Below are positions 27,849-35,815 of a stretch of DNA of 64,000 nt, in pieces (position 1 is the stretch's first letter; each line of letters begins with the position of its first letter). Made by a program: the position numbers and the translations under genes. Source of the stretch: CAZRIE01 sp964600075 (lineage in GTDB: Bacteria; Bacteroidota; Bacteroidia; Flavobacteriales; Flavobacteriaceae); the NCBI GenBank assembly GCA_964600075.1, contig CAZRIE010000001.1:73010-137009 (forward strand), written 5' to 3'. The notes under the pieces were generated by a model, which saw only the letters and a program-made list of their open reading frames with translations, was not told the origin of the DNA and ran no database searches.

Positions 27849-30041
27849 CTATTTCTCATGTTTTCCCAACAGGGCAAAATCAAGATGACGTTTAATCAAA
27901 TCAGTGTTTTTGACCATCACCACGACTTCGTCGCCTAATTGATATGTTTTTTTGGTGCGTTCCCCTACAATAGCATACTCCTTTTCATCAAAGATATAAT
28001 AATCACCTTTTATATCACTGATCCGTACCATACCCTCGCATTTGTTCTCAATAATCTCGACATATACGCCCCATTCGGTCACTCCACTAATGACCCCAAC
28101 GAATTCCTGGTCTTGGTGATCTTGCATGAACTTGATTTGCATGTATTTTATAGAATCTCTTTCAGCGCTTGAAGCCAAATATTCCATATCTGATGAATGC
28201 TTGCATTTCTGTTCATAAACTTCTGTTTTCGCCGTATCACCCCCATCGAGGTAATGTTGTAACAAGCGATGCACTATCACATCGGGATATCGGCGTATCG
28301 GTGACGTAAAATGAGTATAATAATCGAAAGCCAGCCCGTAATGTCCTATATTTTCCGTTGTATAAATGGCTTTACTCATACTTCGTATAGTCAACGTATC
28401 TACAAGATTCTGCTCTTTCTTGCCTTTTACATCCTCTAAAAGCTGGTTTAACGAAGCACTGATGGATTTTTTATCCTTGAAATCTATCTTATGCCCAAAA
28501 CGTGAAATAATACCGTTAAGTGCTATTAATTTATCTTCCTTCGGGTCGTCATGAATTCGGTAAACAAAAGTTTTCTTTGGTTTTTGTTTACCAATAAACT
28601 CAGCCACTTTTCGATTAGCCAAGAGCATGAATTCCTCAATTAATTTATTCGCATCTTTTGACTCTTTAAAATAAACACCTTCAGGTTCACTATTCTCATT
28701 CAAACTAAAACGAACCTCTACCTTATCAAAAGAGATTGCCCCTTGCTCCATACGCTTGCCGCGCATAATTTTGGCCAATCTATCCATTTCTAAAGTAGCC
28801 TCAACGACCTCGCTAGAAACGGAATAGGCGTTTTCCCTAATCGATATGTCATCAGAAATATTTCCTTTCTTGGTTTCGATAATATGCTGAGCTTCTTCAT
28901 AGGCAAAACGCTCGTTCGAATTAATAACAGTTCTTCCGAACCATTGGTTTTTGATTTCAGTATTTTTATCCAATTCGAAAATGGCCGAAAATGTATATTT
29001 TTCTTCGTTAGGCCTAAGAGAACAGGCATTGTTCGATAATACTTCTGGAAGCATCGGTACCACCCGATCTACCAAATATACTGAGGTTGCCCGCTCATAA
29101 GCCTCGTCATCTAAAATCGTATCGGGTACTAAATAATGAGAGACATCGGCAATATGAATTCCTATTTCATAGTTTCCGTTTTCCAATACTTCAAAAGACA
29201 GTGCATCGTCGAAATCTTTAGCATCTTTTGGGTCAATGGTAAAGGTAAGTACCTCTCGCATATCTCGTCTTTTAGCAATCTCTTCTTTCTTTATAGAAGT
29301 ATCTAAAGTATCCGCAAAGCGCTCAACTTCCGCTGGAAATTCATATGGCAGCCCGTATTCTGCTAGTATAGAATGTATTTCAGTATTATGCTCCCCCGGT
29401 TTTCCTAGTACTTTGATTACTGTTCCAAAAGGTGAATCGGTATCGTCGGGCCAGTTTTCGAAACTGACAATAACCTTATCTCCATTTTTCGCATCTTTCG
29501 TTTTTCCTTTTGGTATAAAAAAATCAGTATACATTCGAAAATCGGTCGCTCTAACAAAAGCAAAGGTTTTCTGTTGATCTAGAATACCTACGAATTCGGT
29601 TTTCTTACGTTCGACGACCTTGGCAATTTCACCTTCGAGTTTTTTTCCATTTCTTCTAGGAAAGATATAGACCTCGACAGTATCGCCGTGAAAGGCTTTT
29701 TTTAATTTGTTATTGGGTACAAAAACGTCATCGTCCATACCCTCAATGACAATATAAGCATTACCTCGCCCAGTGAGGTCTACAATTCCAGTGTGATAGG
29801 TTTTTGTTGTGACAGTCGCTCTAAAGTTGCCGCGACCTTCTTCGGTAATTCTTTTACTTTCTCGCAACTGCCCTAAGCGTTTGATGAGTTGGTTCCGTTC
29901 GTTGGTTTCAGTCAGCCCTAGTTTGGCGGCTATTTGTTTATAATTGAAGGTTTTTTTTGGTTCTTGTTCAAGTATGTTGAAGATTCCTTTGGTAATCTCG
30001 TTTTTTCTGTGGTTAATTGCTTTCTTATTCTTTTTTGACAT
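27849..30041 (-). CDS. rnr: ribonuclease R
   Basis: A 730-residue 3'-to-5' exoribonuclease that degrades structured RNA. Domains in order: an N-terminal winged-helix-like segment (about 1-60), cold-shock/OB folds (about 70-230), the RNB catalytic domain (about 250-585) with the acidic cluster DPKDAKDFDDAL at about 267-282 and the HFTSPIRRYPD block near 575, and a C-terminal S1 domain (about 643-725, FVGVISGVTEWGVYVEI). The ATG at 30041 gives a Lys-rich start normal for the family. It is transcribed divergently from rpiB across a 660-bp AT-rich region. Confidence 0.95.
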   Translation of the reverse strand: MSKKNKKAINHRKNEITKGIFNILEQEPKKTFNYKQIAAKLGLTETNERNQLIKRLGQLRESKRITEEGRGNFRATVTTKTYHTGIVDLTGRGNAYIVIEGMDDDVFVPNNKLKKAFHGDTVEVYIFPRRNGKKLEGEIAKVVERKKTEFVGILDQQKTFAFVRATDFRMYTDFFIPKGKTKDAKNGDKVIVSFENWPDDTDSPFGTVIKVLGKPGEHNTEIHSILAEYGLPYEFPAEVERFADTLDTSIKKEEIAKRRDMREVLTFTIDPKDAKDFDDALSFEVLENGNYEIGIHIADVSHYLVPDTILDDEAYERATSVYLVDRVVPMLPEVLSNNACSLRPNEEKYTFSAIFELDKNTEIKNQWFGRTVINSNERFAYEEAQHIIETKKGNISDDISIRENAYSVSSEVVEATLEMDRLAKIMRGKRMEQGAISFDKVEVRFSLNENSEPEGVYFKESKDANKLIEEFMLLANRKVAEFIGKQKPKKTFVYRIHDDPKEDKLIALNGIISRFGHKIDFKDKKSISASLNQLLEDVKGKKEQNLVDTLTIRSMSKAIYTTENIGHYGLAFDYYTHFTSPIRRYPDVIVHRLLQHYLDGGDTAKTEVYEQKCKHSSDMEYLASSAERDSIKYMQIKFMQDHQDQEFVGVISGVTEWGVYVEIIENKCEGMVRISDIKGDYYIFDEKEYAIVGERTKKTYQLGDEVVVMVKNTDLIKRHLDFALLGKHEK

Positions 30042-30702
30042 TAAGTATTTTCTTATTTGGGTGGAAAATTACGAATTATAATCCATTAGCCTTTATTGCA
30101 GCTTCAATAGCACTAAAACTGAGGTTATCAACAACTATATAATAATCATTTTACCTTTTTTAAAATTTAAAATAAAAATGGTGCTTATGATAGTGTGTTA
30201 ATAGTGCTTAAAAATAATTGGGGTAAAACTTGCTATAAACCGTTTATAAAACTTGTTGACAAATTGTACAGTTATCATCTAACACCAAATCAGAGTGTTG
30301 TTATCATTATTAGTATAGGTTAATAACCGCTATCAACATTAAATTTTTGATAAGTAGAGGTAAATTTATTGTTAACTACCGTGGAATTTTATTTAATATG
30401 TAGCTATGAAAAGAGGATAAAAAGATTGCTCGATTTACTATTAGTTTTGTAGAGCACTATTGCAACAACAAATCAAAATTTAATACTACTTTCTTTTGGA
30501 AGGTTATTAACAGCTAATGCACGGTTTAGCTATTACAAATGAACAACGATTTTTCTTCGTATGAAAATAGATGTTGTAAACCTTATCTATTTTGTGGTGA
30601 AGCACTTCAATTCGTACATTTGTAAAACAGTGGTTTTAATTTATTAGAATAAATTAAAACAATGTTTTCGACCACTGTTACTGATACAATTTCTATCAAT
30701 AC
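30042..30702. other. AT-rich 660-bp divergent intergenic region (rnr / rpiB)
   Basis: No gene longer than about 28 codons is visible. The stretch is strongly AT-rich and holds several 9-mers close to the DnaA-box consensus TTATCCACA: TTATCAACA (30125-30133), CTATCAACA (30331-30339) and TTATTAACA near 30505. It also has clustered GTTATCA/GTTAAC repeats. Both flanking genes read outward. A promoter for rpiB lies at its right end. See findings for the replication-origin hypothesis. Confidence 0.5.
30591..30622 (+). promoter_or_regulatory. Bacteroidota-type promoter of rpiB
   Basis: TTTG (30591-30594), 20 bp, then TACATTTG (30615-30622) matches the -33 TTTG / -7 TAnnTTTG pair with near-ideal spacing. 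Transcription would start near 30628, about 75 bp before the gene. Confidence 0.65.
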
Positions 30703-31143
30703 ATGAGAAAGATGAAAATAGCAATTGGAAATGATCATGCCGGTACAGAGTATAAACTAGCCATAGTAGGTTTACTTAAATCTATGGACATAGAAATAAA
30801 AAATTATGGTACCGATGGAACGGATAGTGTAGATTATCCTGATTTCATACATCCTGTGGCTTCTGACGTTGAAGAAGGTAACGTAGATTATGGCATCATC
30901 GTTTGTGGTAGTGGAAATGGGGCGTCAATGACCGCCAATAAGCATCAAAAGGTTCGTTGTGCGCTGTGTTGGACGAAAGAAATTGTAGAGCTCGGTAGAG
31001 AACACAATGACGCTAATATTCTAAGTCTTCCAGCTAGGTTTATTTCGTTGCCCCAGGCTCTTGAAATGGTTAAAACTTTTTTGACCACCAGTTTTTCTGG
31101 CGGAAGACATGAACGAAGAATAGAGAAAATACCTTGCTCGTAA
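30703..31143 (+). CDS. rpiB: ribose-5-phosphate isomerase B
   Basis: A 143-146-residue RpiB/LacA/LacB isomerase, the normal length. It interconverts ribose 5-phosphate and ribulose 5-phosphate in the pentose phosphate pathway. Signatures are IAIGNDHAG at the N-terminus, the active-site IIVCGSGNGASMTANK block (about 66-81), and the C-terminal GGRHERRIEKI. Two ATGs compete (30703 and 30712); the second starts right at the conserved MKIAIGNDHAG and is more likely. A TAnnTTTG promoter lies upstream. Confidence 0.93.
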   Translation: MRKMKIAIGNDHAGTEYKLAIVGLLKSMDIEIKNYGTDGTDSVDYPDFIHPVASDVEEGNVDYGIIVCGSGNGASMTANKHQKVRCALCWTKEIVELGREHNDANILSLPARFISLPQALEMVKTFLTTSFSGGRHERRIEKIPCS

Positions 31144-31308
31144 TCGCACGAAGGTTTCTTTTTAGCTAACGGATTGTTTATACAACGAACGGCTGCGTAA
31201 ACCCAATCATCTCACAACAATAAATGCCAAGCTTCAGAAAAAGATAAATATTTTCCGGTAAGGATGGTTTTGCCTTATATATCAACTAGTATTTAACTAT
31301 TCTATTAA

Positions 31309-32229
31309 ATGGGTCACTCGCACCACAGCCATTCGCATGGTCATTCTCACGCTGATCTAAAAGGGAGAAATCTTATCATTTCGATTCTTCTTAACATCAT
31401 AATTACGGTGTCGCAAGTGATAGGCGGCCTTGTTTCAGGAAGTCTTTCCCTTTTATCGGATGCACTGCACAACTTTAGCGATGTACTATCGCTGGTCGTA
31501 AGCTATATTGCGAACTTGCTTTCGAAAAAACAGGCCTCTAACAACAAAACTTTCGGCTATAAGCGCGCAGAAATAATTGCCGCATTCATAAATGCAGCTA
31601 CTTTAATTATTGTAGCGGTGATTTTGATAAAAGAAGCTGTTGTACGCTTTTTTGATCCTCAAGAAATAGAATCCGATTTAGTGATATGGCTTTCTTTATT
31701 GGGCATAGTCGCAAACGGGTTTAGTGTCCTGTTGCTTAAAAAAGACGCGGCAAGCAATATGAACATGAAATCGGCCTACTTGCATTTATTGACGGATATG
31801 ATGGCCTCGGTGGCTGTTTTAATTGGTGGTATTCTAATGAAGTTTTATCAAGTGTATTGGGTCGATTCCATATTGACTTTCGCTATTGCCCTTTATTTAA
31901 TATATATGGGCTATGACTTACTGAAAGACTCTACCCGTGTGCTCATGCTTTTTACGCCAAATACGATTCAGGTACAACAAATTGTAGAAGCGATTAGTAA
32001 AATTGAATCCATTAAGAACGTTCATCACGTACATATATGGCAACTCAACGAAGCTGAAGTTCACCTTGAGGCGCATATAGATTTTAACACAGACATCAGA
32101 CTTTCTGAATTTGACAACATTTTGGGGCAGATAGAGGAGGAGGTTTATCATAAATTCGGTATAAATCACGTTAACATTCAACCGGAATTCGGTAAATGCG
32201 ATAGCAAATTAATAATCGTCCAAGATTGA
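31309..32229 (+). CDS. cation diffusion facilitator family metal exporter (zinc type)
   Basis: A 306-residue inner-membrane antiporter that exports Zn2+ or similar divalent ions. A His-rich N-terminus (HSHHSHSHGHSHAD) is a metal-binding tail. Six TM segments follow. TM2 carries SDALHNFSD and TM5 carries HLLTDMMAS, the paired metal-site motifs of the family. The C-terminal cytoplasmic ferredoxin-like domain (about 215-300) has the HHVHIWQLNEAEVHLEAHI signature. The next gene starts 1 bp after its stop, so they are probably co-transcribed. Confidence 0.92.
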   Translation: MGHSHHSHSHGHSHADLKGRNLIISILLNIIITVSQVIGGLVSGSLSLLSDALHNFSDVLSLVVSYIANLLSKKQASNNKTFGYKRAEIIAAFINAATLIIVAVILIKEAVVRFFDPQEIESDLVIWLSLLGIVANGFSVLLLKKDAASNMNMKSAYLHLLTDMMASVAVLIGGILMKFYQVYWVDSILTFAIALYLIYMGYDLLKDSTRVLMLFTPNTIQVQQIVEAISKIESIKNVHHVHIWQLNEAEVHLEAHIDFNTDIRLSEFDNILGQIEEEVYHKFGINHVNIQPEFGKCDSKLIIVQD

Positions 32230-32230
32230 T

Positions 32231-32677
32231 ATGATAAAAATTGAAGTAAAAGCGTTTGAAAAACTAAGCACAAAAGAGCTTCACGATATATTGCGTCTGA
32301 GAAGTCAAATATTCGTGGTCGAACAAGATTGCATTTATGAAGATGTTGATGGAAAAGATGGAAAAGCATTACATGTTATAGGAACAAAAGAAGGGGAAAT
32401 AGTTGCTTATGCTCGTATTTTTAAGTCAGGTGACTATTTTGAAGAAGCCGCTATCGGCAGGGTGGCCGTTAAGAAACTTGAGCGTAAATATGGGTACGGA
32501 AAGCAAATTATGAAGGCTTCGATAGCAGCGGTACGAAATCATTTTAAGGAATCGGTAATGCGGGTCTCTGCGCAATTGTATCTGGAACGGTTTTACCATT
32601 CCCTTGGTTTTGAACAAGTAGCCGAAGGATACCTTGAAGATGGTATACCGCATATAGGGATGGTACTAAAAAACTAA
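32231..32677 (+). CDS. GNAT family N-acetyltransferase, ElaA-like
   Basis: A 148-residue acetyltransferase. The opening KELHDILRLRSQIFVVEQ and YEDVDGKD block is typical of ElaA-type GNAT proteins. The acetyl-CoA loop region reads IGRVAVKKLERKYGYGKQIM (about 77-96). The C-terminal half has FYHSLGFEQVAEGYLEDGIPH, the usual ElaA ending. The acceptor substrate is unknown. It starts 1 bp after the CDF gene, and its stop codon lies inside the following terminator. Confidence 0.85.
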   Translation: MIKIEVKAFEKLSTKELHDILRLRSQIFVVEQDCIYEDVDGKDGKALHVIGTKEGEIVAYARIFKSGDYFEEAAIGRVAVKKLERKYGYGKQIMKASIAAVRNHFKESVMRVSAQLYLERFYHSLGFEQVAEGYLEDGIPHIGMVLKN

Positions 32678-32708
32678 GAGCCGCAATTGCGGCTCTTAGT
32701 TTTTTTTT
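32673..32708. terminator. strong bidirectional terminator
   Basis: A 12-bp perfect stem (ACTAAGAGCCGC with GCGGCTCTTAGT, loop AATT) has flanking A and T runs. It includes the stop codon of the GNAT gene and separates it from the converging gene at 32718. Confidence 0.9.
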
Positions 32709-32717
32709 GTTCTTGGC

Positions 32718-33101
32718 TTATATTTTTATGGGCTCTTTGTTGGTCAAGTTAATGTCTTCCAACATTGTGTCTGTAAACTTATAATGACCTCTTGTGGTAA
32801 TAATTCGAAACCTATTCGAGTTCATACGGCTTAAAGTATCCAAGAAAAGCCATTTGCTCTTTAAAAGTCTCGGTTTGTCCGACTTTAAACTGGTTTCAAA
32901 ATAATATTTACGGCCATTTTTCAATGCTACGATATCTGGGGTTATTTTCGAATCACTTCCCTTTATTAGATATGATTTTGGGGTTTCGTAGCCCTCGATA
33001 TTCGCCTTGATGTCTTCAAAGCCAGTAGCTTCTAGATGGTGGATTGATTTCTCTAAAAATTCCTGATTCTCTGACTTTTCTATTTTTACCATAACTTGCA
33101 A
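32718..33101 (-). CDS. hypothetical protein with PD-(D/E)XK-like core
   Basis: A 127-residue protein that I cannot name. An N-terminal helix (about 10-35) is followed by a beta-rich core: SKITPDIVALKNGRKYYFET, in which PD (about 55-56) and a downstream E-T-S in place of E-x-K resemble a degenerate restriction-endonuclease-like fold; then helical SKWLFLDTLS and a final strand FRIITTRGHYKF. No partner gene is evident. The ATG at 33101 is followed by a second one four codons later. It faces the terminator shared with the GNAT gene and lies on the edge of a decayed accessory patch. Confidence 0.6.
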   Translation of the reverse strand: MQVMVKIEKSENQEFLEKSIHHLEATGFEDIKANIEGYETPKSYLIKGSDSKITPDIVALKNGRKYYFETSLKSDKPRLLKSKWLFLDTLSRMNSNRFRIITTRGHYKFTDTMLEDINLTNKEPIKI

Positions 33102-33395
33102 TATAGCATAAAATTGTAGAAAAGCAAATTTTATTCATTGATTAACAGTAGTTTAATAGAGCTATGCTGGCTAAAAACTACATTAACAAGCTATTATCAC
33201 TCCGTTAATATGGTTCTGGTCGACTAAACCTCACGCTAGATATGATCAAACATAATTCTGCAAGAAATGTATTGCTTAAAGAGTGTCCTTTTGCCTGGGG
33301 AAAGAACTATTAGGTCTTAAAAGCGAGAAAACCTTATTTTTTGAATCAGATAATAAATTTAGATACTATCTGCGCGTATAATTATTGGAAAAGAA

Positions 33396-33641
33396 CTACT
33401 CGCCCCTGAGGCGGATATCACCTGCGGCACCAGAGTATATTCCCATTTCGGAAACGACTCTATGGGTGTTTGAAAAATCACCATTCTTCTTGAGGTAAAT
33501 TTCGACAAACGTACCGCTCCATGTTTTTGAGCTAGAAATATCCGATTGTCCATCATTGTTAAAATCCGCTAGGCATAAAAAGCTTCGGTCCTTGGTGACG
33601 AACTTTATAACATGTTTTTTCCAAGAAACGGATAAATTAAA
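33396..33641 (-). pseudogene. fragment of an FG-GAP/VCBS-repeat protein
   Basis: About 81 codons are open on the minus strand with no start codon, bounded by stops at both ends. The translation reads WKKHVIKFVTKDRSFLCLADFNNDGQSDI and then a strand-rich tail. The ADFNNDGQSDI calcium-loop is the hallmark of FG-GAP/VCBS propeller repeats in secreted Bacteroidota proteins. Nothing similar continues on either side, so this is a gene remnant. The rest of 33102-33395 and 33642-33815 holds no credible gene, only the hairpin at 33659. Confidence 0.6.
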
Positions 33642-33658
33642 CTACGGCATGTAAAAGC

Positions 33659-33686
33659 CGAATACAGACTGTATAGTCTGTATTCG
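33659..33686. repeat. 12-bp inverted repeat / hairpin
   Basis: Perfect arms CGAATACAGACT and AGTCTGTATTCG flank a 4-nt loop. There is no T tract, so it is not a standard terminator. It stands alone in a gene-poor, decayed stretch between the FG-GAP fragment and the broken endonuclease gene. Confidence 0.8.
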
Positions 33687-33815
33687 CAGTTAAAAGTAGA
33701 ATGCCTAAGTGCCCTTATTGCCATTAAAAAGAGTATGTAATCGATAAACGACACTCTTGTTTTGTTCTCCCATAGCTTTTTGCTTATCAAAAGACCGACC
33801 GGTCTAAAAATAATA

Positions 33816-34402
33816 TTAGACCAAACGCTTGGCAATACCTTGTTGTGCTAAAAAATCGAGTTTTAAAATGAGATTCAAAGGCTTTTCGGCTTTGGTCTTA
33901 CTTGAGAAATAGAGGTAACCTTCAGAACGGTGGTCCAATTCCTCTATTTCTATTTCCCTTGCCTTTTTGTGTACGCTTCCAAGGTATTCGAAACGATATT
34001 TCGGGTCTTTAGAAAATAGACCAGTTTTTTTCGGTTTACCCAAGTAATCTTGCACGAGGTATAGGTATCGGGTTCATCGGAGAAAATGCCCGTAATAAGT
34101 GCATAAAAATCTGTTTTTTTTGAAGCATCGAAAAGCCACCCCTTTTTTTGGTACCCCAATTCAAAAGCGAATGTGGGCAAATTTTCATTGACATAGTCTA
34201 GTTGGGCTTTCTCATCGACCAGAACTTTTTCACCATTGGATTTGTGGGTAAGGATTAGATCAATTCCAACGAGCTGTTGCTTCATATCCTTTACACGCTC
34301 AAAATCGTATTGTTTCAAATAGGTATTATAGTGGGAATCAAGCAAAACAGAGAGCTTTTGTTCCTTTTGGAGGTCTGAGCTAAAGGTGCTTTTGTGAGTC
34401 AT
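33816..34402 (-). pseudogene. frameshifted type II restriction endonuclease-like gene
   Basis: Two overlapping reading frames together make one ~195-residue protein. The first (ATG at 34402, stop at 33950) has a nuclease-like core: GIDLIL with D48, then VLVDEKAQ with D63-E64-K65, the PD-(D/E)XK spacing. It then reads SCKITWVNRKKLVYFLK. The end of the protein (KAREIEIEELDHRSEGYLYF... to the stop at 33816) is in the -1 frame. Adding one base in the T5 run at 33964-33968 (A5 on the coding strand) joins them. It lies 118 bp downstream of a cytosine-5 methyltransferase on the same strand, so it is the likely partner endonuclease, either inactivated or hit by a sequencing error. Confidence 0.72.
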
Positions 34403-34520
34403 TTTAGCATTTTAATCTTAGAGGTCGCTGTAAGTCAGATATATAATTTAAAAAAAATGAGAAATAAGCACCACATTCCTTTGGGCGAAATGTTTGTTTA
34501 TTAACCTCATCTAAAAGGAA

Positions 34521-35747
34521 TTAGGGAAGAACTTTTTCGGCCAATGCACTTCCAATCTTTTCCACCACTCCTACAACCAAAGCGTTCCCCATAAAAAAGG
34601 CACGTTTAGAATCGGAAATACCGTCCAATTTCGTGTGGTCCTCGGGAAACATATTGAGTCGTTCCAGTTCAAGGGGGGTCAAACGGCGCAATCCATTTTT
34701 GGTCTGCACCACATGCTTGAAACGCGAAGGCGATTTTCCGCCCTCCCCAGTGATTATTGTACGTGAAGCATTATCCAAGGCATCGGGAAAGACCATACCA
34801 CCCTCGCTATAGTTATAGGTAAAACCGGTTTTTGCCGTACGAACTTCCTTTTTGGATCCTTTTAAATATTTCCATTTCGAAAAGCCTTCTTCTGCTACAT
34901 AGAAACCATCCGGCACTTCTCCATTTTGGAGTACATCGCCAAGAACAGTTCGGTCGCCATTGTAACTAGGGATAGCTTTTGCTGTAAATACCTTTCCGTT
35001 TATAAAGACACCTGAATTCTCAAAAGGAGATAATTTTTCACCCTTATTGAAGTTTTCAGAAAGTTCTACCAGATTTTCCTCAATTTGAAAAACGGAGGGT
35101 TCTTTAGACAGGTTTTGAATTGGAAAAGCTGCTGCAATTGTTCCCGATGTATGGATCCAATCAGACTTGTCTGCTTTTTTGATAGATTTATAAATCGAAG
35201 TCGATTTATGGTACCCCAAGAAAAAGATGCGTCTGCGCCGTTGTGGCATGCCGTAATCGGCCGCGTTGATAACGCGCCATTCCACCGCATAGCCCAAATC
35301 GTCTAGACTCTTGAGCATGATAGCAAAATCCCTTCCACGCTGCAGGGAAGGTGATTTTAACAATCGGTCAACATTTTCTAGAAATAGATATTTGGGCGGA
35401 TGTTGCTTTTCGGAAAGTATTCTATGAATAGTCCACCATAAAACGCCCTTTTTTCCGATTAGTCCTTTTGAATTCTGCAGTGTTGTGGCCACGGAATAGT
35501 CTTGACAAGGGAAACCACCTACCAAAATATCGGCATCGGGAATATCGGAAGTAGCTACCTCTGAGATATCTTCGTTGCTATGGTTTTCCGGTCCAAACCG
35601 AGCTTCATAAACCATAGAAGCATGTTGCGCCTTTGTTGAAGGCTCCCATTGGTTGCTCCAGACCACTTCGTATTTTCCGGCCCTTTCGAGCCCTAAGCGA
35701 AAACCACCCACACCCGCAAAAAGTTCTATAACTTTGAGTTTGTTCAT
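34521..35747 (-). CDS. DNA (cytosine-5-)-methyltransferase, type II
   Basis: A 408-residue m5C methyltransferase with all core motifs visible: I (ELFAGVGGFRLGLE, 9-21), IV with the catalytic Cys (GGFPCQDYS, PCQ at 80-82), VI (LENV, 123-126), VIII (QRRRRIFF, 169-176), IX (RRLTPLELERLNMFP, near 355) and X (MGNALVVGVV, near 388). The target-recognition region lies at about 190-340. It methylates cytosine in an unknown site, using S-adenosylmethionine. The neighbouring downstream gene is a broken endonuclease, so this looks like the protective half of a type II system. It is intact and full-length. Confidence 0.93.
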   Translation of the reverse strand: MNKLKVIELFAGVGGFRLGLERAGKYEVVWSNQWEPSTKAQHASMVYEARFGPENHSNEDISEVATSDIPDADILVGGFPCQDYSVATTLQNSKGLIGKKGVLWWTIHRILSEKQHPPKYLFLENVDRLLKSPSLQRGRDFAIMLKSLDDLGYAVEWRVINAADYGMPQRRRRIFFLGYHKSTSIYKSIKKADKSDWIHTSGTIAAAFPIQNLSKEPSVFQIEENLVELSENFNKGEKLSPFENSGVFINGKVFTAKAIPSYNGDRTVLGDVLQNGEVPDGFYVAEEGFSKWKYLKGSKKEVRTAKTGFTYNYSEGGMVFPDALDNASRTIITGEGGKSPSRFKHVVQTKNGLRRLTPLELERLNMFPEDHTKLDGISDSKRAFFMGNALVVGVVEKIGSALAEKVLP

Positions 35748-35815
35748 TTAGGCTAAATTTACATAAATTCATAAGGGTCGGCACACACTTAAAAAAGAAA
35801 ATAATCAACAATAAC

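Noticed and set aside
27790..27883. Longer N-terminus of the head-GIN protein
   Set aside because: It would place 31 extra residues before a clean signal peptide and overlap the end of rnr.
33605..33835. 76-codon minus-strand frame across the hairpin
   Set aside because: No recognisable domain; it crosses the hairpin and conflicts with the FG-GAP fragment frame.
33816..34055. Separate 79-residue gene at the end of the endonuclease
   Set aside because: Its useful part continues the endonuclease sequence in the next frame; the front part is an out-of-frame reading of the same gene.
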